From Taenia hydatigena (taxonomy: Eukaryota > Platyhelminthes > Cestoda > Cyclophyllidea > Taeniidae), in NCBI GenBank assembly GCA_036345935.2, contig JADWOT020000004.1, positions 19,449,155-19,513,154 on the forward strand: a stretch of 64,000 nucleotides of DNA, written 5' to 3'. Of the stretch, positions 33,741 through 44,700 are shown one piece after another. The notes under the pieces were generated by a model. That model did not search any database and was not told the DNA's origin. It saw nothing but the letters and a program-made list of their open reading frames with translations. The position numbers and the translations under genes were made by a program. Every line of letters begins with the position of its first letter. The first letter of the stretch is position 1.

Positions 33741-33898
33741 CTTTAATGTATATGGGGTGATAAATACAACTAGGCGAGATGTGGGGTTAAGGCTGAGGAC
33801 GTCACGCTCCAGCGACTCTCCGCGCTGCTCCGTCACGTGGTTCAAATTGACTTCCCGCTTCTGGCCTACAGAGCGCATTCAAAGAATTAAGTATTACA
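33675..33898 (-). repeat. 5' LTR of the Ty3/gypsy element
   Basis: 224 bp with TG...CA ends, almost identical to 29507-29730. On the coding strand it is followed at once by CTGGTGGTAGCGTTGG, the likely primer binding site. Confidence 0.95.
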
Positions 33899-33903
33899 CC
33901 TAC
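33899..33903 (+). repeat. Target site duplication, right copy
   Basis: CCTAC, matching 29502-29506. Confidence 0.9.
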
Positions 33904-33945
33904 ATTCAACCGAACTGGTAATCACTTTGTTTTTAGTCTTACTGT

Positions 33946-34257
33946 AGCGCCCGAGGCTCCCTTGAAGGTAAAAGAAGGCAGAATACTAGCGTATAATGTA
34001 TATATTCAATAGACAGAGGGTGTAGTACTTTGTTTGTACCACCGGCTTTTGGTCAGGGTCACAGGGGGCAGCCATCTTGTCCTAGCTGCGTAGGCTGGCC
34101 GCTGGGCCATGCCAGCAGCCTATTTCCCTCTGCTCGTTGAATATATATAATCCACCCTAGTATTATGACTTCTTTTGCCTTTGAGGGAGCCTCGAGTCGC
34201 TACAATGGTCCCCTCCATCCCTGACCGAAACCGACAGTTCAAACAAACAAAGTGCTA
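33946..34257. mobile_element. TRIM solo LTR lying inside an opposite-strand LTR remnant
   Basis: 33946-34020 is the first part of a minus-strand TRIM LTR (TGTAGCGCCCGAGGCTCCC...). 34021-34204 is a plus-strand LTR (TGTAGTACTTTG...GTCGCTACA). 34207-34257 resumes the minus-strand LTR end (CCGAAACCGACAGTTCAAAC). About 80 nt of the outer copy is missing at the junction and no clean target duplication is present, so a deletion or recombination accompanied the insertion. Confidence 0.7.
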
Positions 34258-34534
34258 CAATTATAACTTAGTAATCACTGTACACATTTATTTCTTCTGC
34301 TTGCATCGGCGTTAGATTTACGTCGAAGTTGAATTTGTTCACTTGTTATGTGAGACCGTGATAACGGTCAAACCATTAGATTTCAGAGACAATTGTCCTT
34401 AAAGCTGTGTCAAGCTCTCTGCGCCTATTTGTAGGCAAAGCACGCAGATCTTTTTCAATACAGCAAATCAATCATTTCACCATAGTCTATATTAAATTTC
34501 CTTCGGTTAGCTCATCTCGGACCCCAGCCTTCTC

Positions 34535-35426
34535 TGTAGTACTTTGTTTGTTGGAACTACCGGTTTCGGTCAAGTTCACAGAGGTGGCCGTATTGCTCTA
34601 GCTGCGCAGGCTGGCCATGCCAGCAGCCTATTTCCCTCTGTCCGTTTAATATATATACATTCTACCCTGACATTCAGCCTTCTTTTACCTTCGAAGGAGC
34701 CTCGGGACGCTACATTGGTGGCAGCGGAAAGCGGACCCGACTCTATAGGGTTGCTATCCCGATCTCTACCGCCTGCGGCATGTTGCAGCGGTGCGAAGGA
34801 AGTGCATGTGCTACGGATGGACCAAGAGCGACGTCCACCTCTGACATCTACCCCATCTCCTTGTTCTACAAGAAAGCTGTCAACAACTGAAGCGACACTA
34901 GCCATGGACCACCTGGAGAGTTTCGTTCCAAAGATTACCCCTATTATACTTACCTAAGGCGATCAGTGTGCTAACGTGCTCCCTACGGACATATCGATGG
35001 TCAGTGGAACCACTTATTTCGAACTTTGTTCCCAAGCCAAACGAAACGCCAAGTCCAATGCACTGCCAAGAGGGATCACTGACGTTGGTGTCAAGCATCG
35101 CCTCAATCGCGTCGAAAGTCGGCGGCTGGCATGGTGACCTGGTGGGTGCTTCTCACAGTACTTACTACGTTGTGATGGCTGACGCGGGAAGTGTACAAAG
35201 GGACACATCGAGGACGACGCTCGAAAGAGGAGGGGAGCAATGCTGTACTTTGTTTGTTTGAACTACCGGCTTTGGTCAGGGTCACAGAGGTGGCCGCATT
35301 GCCCTAGCTGCGTGGGCTGGCCTCCGGGCCATGCAAGTGGCCTATTTCCCTCTGTCCGTTGAATATATATATTCCACCCTGACATTCAGCCTTCTTTTGC
35401 CTTCGAGGGAGCCTCGGGGCGCTACA
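34535..35426 (+). mobile_element. Complete TRIM (miniature LTR retrotransposon)
   Basis: An 892-bp element. The left LTR is 34535-34714 (TGTAGTACTTTGTTTG...GGACGCTACA) and the right LTR 35241-35426 (TGCTGTACTTTG...GGGCGCTACA). Direct TTCTC flanks occur at 34530-34534 and 35427-35431. A primer-site-like TTGGTGGCAGCGGAAAGC follows the left LTR and a polypurine tract GAAAGAGGAGGGGAGCAA precedes the right LTR. The 526-nt interior has only short open frames with no gag or pol similarity, so the element must be mobilised in trans. This is the reference copy for the family found about ten times in the window. Confidence 0.9.
34715..34732 (+). other. Primer binding site of the TRIM
   Basis: TTGGTGGCAGCGGAAAGC directly after the LTR. 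It shares TGGTGGYAGCG with the Ty3/gypsy primer site at 33655-33674 and loosely resembles initiator-Met tRNA primer sites (TGGTAGCAGAGG type). Confidence 0.6.
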
Positions 35427-35589
35427 TTCTCAGAGGTAGTAAATTCGAACTCAATGTTGCCGTTTTTACTGCCTTTATTGCCATAAAATGGCAATATGCC
35501 TATGTTCTATTATCCCTCAAAGTTTTTAACCTTCTCCATCTCAAGCAGAACGGAACGGCAGAATATCAGGAGTTGTCACTACCTGAGAC

Positions 35590-35716
35590 TATTTTGGAGG
35601 CAAGGGAAGGCATAGTGCTAGGGATCAGGGCAACTTGCATGATTCAGGGACCAGTCCACCTAAATTGGGAAATATGGCCACCCAAGTGACCGTAATCAAA
35701 ACTAGTAGTCAAAACA
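35590..35716 (-). repeat. Degraded TRIM LTR
   Basis: Order and wording of the family are kept (GGAGGCAAGGGAAGGCATAG, AATATGGCCACCCAAGTGACC, AAACTAGTAGTCAAAAC) on the minus strand, with many changes. Confidence 0.6.
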
Positions 35717-35914
35717 AACACTGCATTACAGTACCGGTTTCATAGGCTCTAAGTGTTCACCCAGAAAAACCATGACAACATTGTACACTAACAAGGTCTA
35801 AATGCGTCTGAAACAACTTTTTTGGCTTTACTGCCATTGAGTCCGTCAGTTCAGCGCGTACTCGTGCCACCGAAAGAGTGAATGTGCAGTCTTCCCTCAA
35901 AGGTGTAGAAGATT

Positions 35915-36100
35915 TGTAATACTTTGTTTGTTTGAACTACCGGTTTCGGTCAGGGTCACAGAGGTGGCCATATTGCCCCATATGCGGAGGCTGACATCTG
36001 GACCATGCCAGCAGCTCATTTCCCTCTGCCTGTTGAGTATACATATTCTACTTTAGTACTCAGCCTTCTTTTGCCTTCGAGGGAGCCTCAGGATGCTACA
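35915..36100 (+). repeat. Solo TRIM LTR
   Basis: 186 bp, TGTAATACTTTGTTTG...GGATGCTACA. Flanks AGATT and AGAGT match at four of five bases, a possible eroded target duplication. Confidence 0.8.
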
Positions 36101-36639
36101 AGAGTAGCCTTTCCTAAATGGAGTTTGGCCTTTTCAAGGTTACACCTTAATTCCCCTGTGCGACTGTCTCCTAGCCCTGTCGTAAAACTATTAATTAGGT
36201 AGGCCGAAGTTTTATTTAATGTAACTTGTTAAGTGCATGCTACTAGAAGTTTTATGGTCGAAGGAATTATGAGTTTTTCATTACAGCATAAGCGCTACAA
36301 AAATTTTCTAAAAAGTATCAAACCTAGCCAATAGTTATCATTTTTTCACAAAAATTCACTAGTTTAGTAGTAGGAAGTGCAGTTTTTATGCCAATTTTAA
36401 CTTGAAAATACCATAGTTGTAGTCTCCATCAGATGACGCTAAATTGAAAAAAATTTTGATTGACTTCAATCCATCTAGTAGAACCGAATGGTAGCACTCG
36501 GGAACTTCCGTGAAGACGAAAGAAGACATAACACTCGGACAGAATGCACATAGCAGGAGTTTTTTCTTTTTCCTCCTCTTCCCTTGAGGAGGAAAACGGG
36601 TAAAAGTACCGGTAAGTCGGGAGTGTTGGTTGGTTCTAG

Positions 36640-37240
36640 ACACCTTTAGTACAGGCTGAAGGATGATAAAGGGTAACTATGTCGGAGAGTCTAGGACGAG
36701 GGTGTTTCGGCCTCCGACCAGGTTAAAATTGTCATCCCGCCTCCAGCCTGCAAGGCGCATTTAAAGAACATAAGTATTACAAGGAATGTCTCTCTACGCC
36801 CAGAATAACGAATTGCTCGGTTAGGATCCACCTCACGCCTACAGAGTACATTAAAAAAACACGAGTATTGCTAAGCCCCTCTTATCTTTAGATTGCAGTC
36901 CCCAGTGCTATGCTTGTGGCTTTCCTTCTCACGCTAGTGCGTAAACTTCACCTTCGTAACCGACTGGCAGAGCGCCTTAGCAGGTCGTGTCATGTTGCGG
37001 TGGCCGGTTATCGAGTGGGTGCAAAGGTAGTTCATAGGTGAGAGAACCTTCACTACTCGGAAGAGGTCTATGCGCCAAAGGTGGTAGAATTTACGGTGGG
37101 TTCCGGGTGGGCGAATCGACCTCTTCGTGTAAGGATTTCCTCCTCTTTCCTTCCAATACTCCTGACATAAGAAGATTGGATGTTCTTAGGCATCTTTACT
37201 GTAGTAGCTGAAACAGATGGCAGGCGGCGTGTTGGTCGAA
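36640..37240 (-). mobile_element. Collapsed, old relative of the Ty3/gypsy element
   Basis: LTR pieces end at about 36781 (CGCATTTAAAGAACATAAGTATTACA) and about 36872. Next comes about 250 nt matching the polypurine tract and integrase C-terminus (compare 29731-30040). A third LTR piece follows, around 37131-37240 (GTTCTTAGGCATCTTTACTG). Nearly all of gag and pol is missing between them. Same orientation as the 29.5-33.9 kb element but far more diverged. Confidence 0.7.
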
Positions 37241-37630
37241 GCTAGGAGGTAGAGGAAGGAGTGGAGCAAATGGCATGGCATGGAGACGAGCCCACCTTGC
37301 GAAGATACAATTACGGAGACATCAAGTAGCCCTTATCCAAAACTGAGAGTTTAACAAATATTCAACAGTCGTCAAATTTCTATGCGGCTGAGGCGAGACT
37401 TGATGGCAACGTCACTTGGTTTAGAGTTTCGGCTCTTTCGGGAACTTGTAAAGGCTTTATAAAAGGGGGTACGGTATTTACCACACTTCCATGAAGTAGG
37501 ATCTCGCGTCTATTCCTCTTTGTCACTGTCTCAATTTTGAAGCAGCCTGTCATATGCCTATTTAGGTTCTAGCCGGCTATTAGAGAAGTGGAGGAGATAT
37601 TGCTGCAACACTTAATCGACATCTTAATGC
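37241..37630. other. Unassigned DNA between retroelement remnants
   Basis: No gene or family recognised. Confidence 0.4.
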
Positions 37631-37639
37631 GGAAATAGT

Positions 37640-38045
37640 AATGAAATGTCATGACGAACCTAATCCAATTAGTTTATGGCTAATGTTGCTTCCGAGCCTT
37701 CTAGCAGAACACAGGACTAGGGCAATCGCCGGAGGTGGACGCAATTTTCAAACCTTTCTATTTGAAGTCATTACTGGAATATGCGCACTTACTTTACCCT
37801 GCTGAGGATGTATCACACGGCAGTAGAAATCAGGATGGAAGTGCTTTAAGCTGTGATTCACTTTCGCAGCCACTGGTATAGTGCTCGAAGGCTTCCTCGA
37901 AGGCAACGTAAGACGTTATGCTTGGGCAGAATACATATTAGGCACAAGAAGGAACTGGGGTCATTAGCATGGTCTAGAGGTCAGCCCACCTGGCCGAGGT
38001 GCAATAGCCGACGAAGCGGTTCTTAACCGAAAGTTAGACTTAAAA
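37640..38045 (-). mobile_element. TRIM fragment, minus strand
   Basis: A degraded LTR (about 37885-38045) followed, on the minus strand, by interior sequence that is an inverted copy of 23680-23900. Examples are TTCTAGCAGAACACAGGACTAG against its complement, and the CATCCTGATTTCTACTG segment. Confidence 0.65.
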
Positions 38046-38925
38046 AAACAAAAACAAAAGCATTAAATTTTTGCTAGAAAATCAAAAACTGACACCAAAC
38101 GGTATGTGAGAAGTGGAGGTGGAGTTCTCGAACAGCTAACCTTAACAAATAGACTTCATTTCTGGATTTGGGAAGGTCTTGGGGAAGACCACCGACCCAC
38201 TCCGATTCGGAGGAGTGGAAATGTGGAAATCGTTATCGCTCTCAAATCTGAACAAATTATACTTTAGAGAATAAATTTATGAAAACCTAATTCTGCAAAA
38301 TATTGCCTTGCTGGAACAGCAAAAATGGACAGATGTTTTAACGAATCAAATTAATCGAACTGTCAAAGCTGACAGTCGTCTTCGTTGATGGGTGAAACAC
38401 AAATTTACACATCTACGGGAAATCGCTACCAGGGTGTTTAATGTTTTTGGCCACTTTTATGAGCCGTAACTGAAGCAAACCATATGGTGCGTTTATCTTT
38501 CCTCCTCCAAAGTGGAAACATGTGTCCCATGGCCTATGTGATCAGAACAATGCGGTAGGGAAACAGAAGACCTCTTCGTCTACGAATTACTCATTCCTCT
38601 AATGGGCTTTTGATAAAAATAATTAAAACTGGAATTCCTTAGCCCAGAGCAGAGTCTCCTCCACACGCTAAACCGTGCGTGAAGCCAAAGTTACTAAAGA
38701 GGATTGACTCCTTTGCAAAACGGGAGTGGTGCATTTCTCGACGCATTTACGCATGAATAAATTTTAAAAAATAACAAAAATCCATTATTTACTTGTCGGA
38801 AAAGTCTTTCTACTAAACCACCAATCAGGCATGGGAAAACACTTTGTTGTCTACCGGTTTTGAAAGCAGAACGAGTAGGACATTCGAAATGGGGGATGTG
38901 ATGCATTTTTTCCTTAATTAACTCC
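38046..38925. other. No recognisable gene
   Basis: AT-rich, unassigned. Confidence 0.4.
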
Positions 38926-38927
38926 CG

Positions 38928-39758
38928 GTTTAAGTCGAGAGTCACCTAGTTGGCCATTGTACCACTGCTGGATGAGCCGGCCTCCGGATCACGCCTGGAG
39001 CCTCAAGCGGCAAAAGGTGTGTTCCGCCCAGGCATTGTCTCCATCTTTCGTCTCTAGGAGAGTCTCATGGTGCTACACCAGTGGCAGCGGAAAGCAGATT
39101 TCGTCTAACGCATCCGCATGAAGATGCTTACTAGGTGAAGTCGCGATGCCCCTCCACTTCTCCACTGGGTGGATAGAATTTAGACAAGCATACGACTGGA
39201 CACCTGCAAAGGGCAGACAGACGCCAAATCCTAACCCAAGGAACTGCGCTACATCCCGTTCTTCCTCACATAAATCTGCTTCCGGACCAGTGTTCCAACG
39301 TCTAGTCATGAACACGCGTGGTCGCCAGCACATTTTCCCATCCTGAATTCAGTTTTCAATCGAACGGACCTCCAAATCTATTCGAACTGCCAAGAGGGGT
39401 CAGTGACGCTGCAATCAAGCGTCTCCTCAGTTGCATAGAAATTTGGTGACCATCACAGATGGTTCGTGAGTGTTTCCTTTCAGCGCCAATTACGCTGTAA
39501 TGGCTGATGCAAGCTTGATTAGGGTGAACTCTAGGATCGACGATCAGAAAGAGAGGGGCTATGCAATAACTTTTATGGTACTTGAACCCACGACTTCCAC
39601 AAGGAACCTCTCGGTGTCTCCGCCATTTTATACCTGCACTGAATTGACTGAAATCTGGGCCATGCCAGCAGCTCCAACCCTTCCCTTATGCCAAGTACAT
39701 ACATTCTGACCGAGTACTATGTCTGCTCTCGCCCTCAGGGAAGCCAGGAGGCGCTGAG
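38928..39758 (+). mobile_element. Old near-complete TRIM copy
   Basis: The left LTR remnant ends GGTGCTACA at about 39076 and is followed by CCAGTGGCAGCGGAAAGC, the family primer site with two changes. The interior has the landmark CAAGAGGGGTCAGTGACGCTG and a purine-rich end (GAAAGAGAGGGGCTATGCAA). The right LTR remnant is about 39560-39758 (GGCCATGCCAGCAGCTCCAACCC). Confidence 0.75.
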
Positions 39759-41100
39759 TTTGATAAACATTATAAAATTGCTTGTTGTTTAACAATGTTA
39801 GCTTTCCGGAGCCCCTTCCTCATTTTCAGCCCATTGTGCGAACGCGCCGTTTGATGTATGGGCAAGTAAACAATACAAAACGGCTTGTTTTGAAGAGCAC
39901 AGCGTTGTGTTCCCCGTCAGCACTCGTACACGACGCCAACGGAGATAAATTTGCAGCCGCCCTTTAATCTGAGGATTGTCGAATGCTTGCCGTCCCTTTT
40001 AAGAGCCACAGTAGGCCTTTCCTTTACCGCAGCAAGGTATTAAATCGAAAAAAGTCCAACAATTCCACAACCGTAATCTCGCATTGAAACTCATTGTGAG
40101 GAATAGAAAACTGACACATTTTCTTAGCATATTGTTTGCAAGTGCTTTAGGATAAAAATGCTCGATTAATAGTGAGTACACAAGGAACGGATATGAAACT
40201 TTGCCTGTGATCAAATTGCCCGCGGGTAGTAGGTAGCAATGACACAAAATCATTGTAAAAAGCATATTCACATGAAGATATTTTATGAAAAAAATTAAAA
40301 CCCTTAAAACCATCACTAATGATTAAGCTTAGACGCCTCACGTTTAAAACCATCCTAAAGTCAATTTACCGACCCCAAACTTGTGAATACCATGATTGGC
40401 TGAGGTAAGAAAAGAAAAACTTTGGCGCCTAAACGACGCTGACTAAAAAGTAAAAGTCCCTAATGGCGTGTGTGCATTAACCACGCGCCGATGCCTTACG
40501 GATGCTGGAAAGCAAGCCTCCATCTGCGAAGCCTGTCGGCCCATCCAACCATTGAGGAACTCAACCCCAAGGCGAGCACCACGCCAAGAAGGCATCAAGG
40601 GAAATGCATGTGTGCGGGTAACAGTTTTCTCACAATCGCGAACAACAAAAGAAGCAAAAGCCGCAAAGAGAACAATCAAAAGACAACAAAAATAAACACA
40701 TCAATTCACACGGAGGATCAGGAGTAGTGGAATGTATCCGATGGATATATTAAAAAGTAAAGGTAAAAATGGAGGCACAGTTGGAGAAGAGAAAGAATAC
40801 ACCTCAACACAGACTAACGACTTCGAATAGATCGGCGAAGTTGAATATCTTCGTGGTCGGAGCTGAAAGGATAATTAAAAAGGCAGTAAAAAAACGCCGG
40901 TTCTATGAGACTTCAATTCAATGTTTCTTAAACGAGAGGTTTCTACTCCATCATTAAGTGCAAAACAAAGGCTTATTTTGTTGTCTGAAAGGAAGGTAAT
41001 AATACGTAATAATAAGTAACGAGTAGTTAAACCAAACCGAGACTGTGAAGGTTATGTAAATGGATGCCAATACAATGAACGCGTCCCACTACTTGTGGCT
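39759..41100. other. No recognisable gene
   Basis: A GC-richer piece at 40460-40620 followed by an A-rich run (about 40645-40695) could be the 3' end of a retroposed sequence, but no family was recognised. Confidence 0.35.
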
Positions 41101-41140
41101 AGCACAGTCAGATCTTGGGCCAGTGGAGATGTCCTTTGGT

Positions 41141-41596
41141 AATGAATCAATATGGGCATTTCCAGCCGTATCGGCTGAATGCTTCAACAACAGTACGATG
41201 CGATAATGAAATGCTCGGCCACTCAGCAGTAAGACACTTTAACGGTTTGTCTGTCAGTCTGTCTGCAATGATCCCGAAAGTGATTATTCTCACAGTTTCT
41301 GATCCACAGCCTCGGCAGTAGTTTTCTTGAAGAAACATTCAGCTACTGCGTGGAATACCCACCTGACCCTGGGCACCTAACCGACACAATCACCTGTCGT
41401 GGGACGAATTGTTCAACATCGATGGTGAGAGCGATACAACACAACACAGCACGGTCGTTCACAAATGCAAACATTTGCAGTTTGAAAAAGCTAACACACG
41501 GTGGATGCTGAGACAGCTTTGCACCTCTGACTACCACATAAGGCGGTTTAAGGATGGTTTGATCTTAACGATAAACCTTTCCGTGCAGAATCTGCC
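41141..41596 (+). repeat. Unknown interspersed repeat, copy A
   Basis: About 450 nt aligning with 51430-51925 over its length: TTCAACAACAGTACGAT, TTTCTGATCCACAGCCTCG, CACCTAACCGACACA, AAGGATGGTTTGATCTTA, ending CCTTTCCGTGCAG. No coding capacity or terminal inverted repeat was identified. Confidence 0.75.
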
Positions 41597-41599
41597 TTT

Positions 41600-42670
41600 T
41601 GGTTACTAGTTCAGAACTGCAAAAAATAGGTGACAAAGTGAGCGTAGCCTGTACTTTTGAAATTGTCTATCTATTACACCCCTGTGACTTCAAAAGTTCT
41701 TGCTTGACCGTAGCATGACCTCGTATACGGGCAAAAACGTGCATTCAAAGTGAACGCCTAGCATAATAAGAAACTCTACAGCGACTGACCTGAAATATGA
41801 CCTCAACAGTTAGCAAAAAGATGATTTACCCGTACAAAACGTCTTCATCTGATTCGTAGGCCAGTGATATAGAAGGATCATCCTTGTAATTTGCTTCTAC
41901 GAACGCAAAAAATAAAAAGGCGGTTAAATTTTATTACGAAGACACGATGGTGATATCGTTGAAGTTTCACGAACTCCCAGCTACAATTGCAAACGGGAAA
42001 CGCTTTGAAAATGAGCCCCAGTGACCACTATGCCCTTTGGTTCGGTTCATTTTCCTACTTTAGGCTGATAAAAGGCTTGTCCCAAACATCAAGTTCGGTG
42101 GGAAAGAGCAATTCACTCTATGATGTTTGCCGATGCGAGTTAACCACTTCCTGCTGAAAAAAGAAGCGTAAACGTAGTCAAAAATGACTCAACAGAACAG
42201 CATATTATTGCGTACTAGCAGTAGTAAGCACTTTACGGAACTGTTCATTGGAATGTATGCATCAGAAACTGTGGTGTCTACGCCAGAGGCATGCCTTTCC
42301 ATCAAATGACTGAAACCATAAATAAAAATTTTGAGCGACATTTAGCCTGGCCGTTCTTGAGCTGTACGCAGTCTCGCAAGAACATACCTATCAGAAACTA
42401 AACAATGAGTAAAGCTGTGGAGAAATCTCCTGTGTTATCCATCACGCAGCCAAAAGCTTATAAAGTTTGTGGAATAGCTCAATGAGGTTGCCTGTTGTAG
42501 GGATTTGCCAAAGCTATGCAGAGACTGCCTTAAAAAGCAGCTGTGTTGTAAGTGGAGCAAGTGCGGTACCAAGAAACTAATGGTTTGCATAAACAATGCC
42601 ATTCCATTGATGAACACATCACACTTGGAAAGACAATTTATTCTTGTTCATGAAGAACCGCATGTCACTA
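41600..42670. other. No recognisable gene
   Basis: AT-rich, only short frames. Confidence 0.4.
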
Positions 42671-42679
42671 CGCAGAGCC

Positions 42680-42812
42680 CCGAGACATCCCTGGAGGCAA
42701 AAGAAAACACAATCCTCGGGCTATTGCCATGGTCCGAGGCCAGCCCACCCGGCGAACGCAAAACAGTCAACCAAAGTGCCTTTAACCGAAACCGAGAGTT
42801 AAGCAAACAGCA
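42680..42812 (-). repeat. Degraded TRIM LTR
   Basis: CCCCGAGACATCCCTGGAGGCAAAAG and GAGGCCAGCCCACC follow the family wording on the minus strand. Confidence 0.6.
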
Positions 42813-42819
42813 AACGTAT

Positions 42820-44570
42820 GACACACTAGCCATTGAAGTAACTCCTGGCCTGCGTTTCAAAAGATGAATTTATATCCCTGTTCAACACAAATGACGAAAA
42901 AATTCGTCGAAGCGGAAGGAGGATGTTGAAAAACGTAAGCGAATGGACCCTAATCACATCCATTAATAGATTAGAATAGACCCTAGTTAATACTGTTCTT
43001 ATAAAGCAAAGCAACACCTAATACAGCACTGCACAACTAAGTCATGGAAAGTCTCACTTTAAGACGGGGATGTGCTATCTCACCTTTCCATATTTCCTTG
43101 TAATTACTTCTCCAGGCAACAGCTATCAGCCTTTCCCGGCATTAGCACTAAATGCGAATGAGAAGTGACAATAAATATGGCTAAGGTGCTCGCATCCAAT
43201 TAATGAGGGCACATTTAACAAAAGTGGAACTCTCATGCCCATCTCATTAGGAGAGAATGACAGGTTGTAGTGATTGTTCAACAAATAGCATATTTTCGCA
43301 AGCTTATTCGTTAACTTCCACTAAAAAGAATTGCTGAAAATTATTTGAATCCCTTACATTTGCTTACGACGTGTTTTGTCAATGGGATGCGAAATGCACC
43401 TACCGTACAACATCAACCAAGTGCTAACATAACTCCTAAAAATAACCTCTCATCGCCCTTTAACAAGCCGACCTTTGCTAGAATATCTAAAACATCGGAA
43501 AAACGACCCTTAAAGCTCCTAGAACTTTCCATCCTTGCAGAAAACTCTCTGGAACACTCTGGAAATTGCGCTTTTGATCTTCCATCTGATTGGCCGCGAC
43601 TAGGCCTGGACACACCCAAAGTGTGGTAATCGCCACCTTAGGCCGAGTGACCCAACCTCAAGTGCAGTTCATGACTCGGCCTCAGCCATTCCGTACTGCG
43701 TCCGTACCTGCACGCCACACCTTTGGGTGGACTCACCCGCATTCAGCAATAATCTATTTCTGAAGTCTTTGCCCAATCATCTAGTCAGTAAGCTCCATGG
43801 GATCCCATCCACTCAAGCCCTTTGAACTTGGCACTTTTCCGATACGATCAGATCATGTCATTTCATCTTAGATTTCACATTGTAAGTGGTTTCAACGCAT
43901 CCAACTATTGTAGCAACGTGCATCCACCGAGAACTTCGAGAACGACACTCCAGAGTTTGCGCTCATTCTGCATCTTCACTGCCAAGGTATTAAGCCTACC
44001 CATCCAGTCTGGGACTAGTACTGACAGCAACATGGTCATGGGGACACTTCTATAGCTTTTACTGGGCCAACTTTTCGTGATGCAAATTAGATGGAATCAC
44101 GGCAACCGACAATTTTATGGCAGGGGTGTGGATTCAACATATTGACCGTGTCGATGAGTTGATACCCAGTCGCCTGTTCCATAAATGTATGCATTTTAAA
44201 GGTAGACATGAACTATGGCACAACCGGCCACACTAAAAACCACCACATTTTTGGTTGTCTAATAATCAAGGGCCGTTAATTCACTTTTTTGCTTTGGGGT
44301 AAGTGTTTCTAAGCAAAGCAATTAGCGACTGACGTTATGAAACCCCTCAAATTCTTTATTAACAGAGAACTTTGTTCAATCGTGGCTTACAATCTCCAGA
44401 GGGGTTGCTTCCACCAAAAAAGTAAGCAAACGACATAATCAATCTGACCGATAGTAGCGCTTGGTCGCGACTTATTCATTACTAATTGTGAGCAAGCAAT
44501 CTGCTGGGCTCAGACGTGTTTGTATTCGGGTTTTCTACGAGACATGACACGTCGATCACAACTCAGACCT
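42820..44570. other. No confident gene; possible further repeats
   Basis: The open frame at 43345-43629 has a normal amino-acid mix but no splice sites or similarity that I can see. 43750-44060 looks like a mobile-element remnant of unknown type. Confidence 0.3.
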
Positions 44571-44700
44571 TCTACGTGCATTATGAGACCAATTCCAGCA
44601 TCACGCGCTTTGGAATAGTCCTGGAAATTGATAAGAGGGGATGTTTATAAAGCTTTTAATCCCCTTTCTATATACTAGACATAAAGCAAGTTCTTTCTAA

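Larger units (their letters stand above)
29507..33898 (-). mobile_element. Ty3/gypsy LTR retrotransposon, full length but inactivated
   Basis: A 4392-bp element, coding on the minus strand, with two 224-bp LTRs and a 5-bp CCTAC target duplication. The order is gag, protease, reverse transcriptase, RNase H, integrase, which is the Ty3/gypsy order. By eye I count five differences between the LTRs (about 98% identity), so insertion was fairly recent. A frameshift near 32490 and in-frame stops at 32204-32206 and 31226-31228 break pol. Gag lacks a visible CCHC knuckle and no envelope gene is present. The integrase C-terminus has a GPY/F-like module (KLYHPWSKDPFRV) and no chromodomain that I can see. 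Confidence 0.95.
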
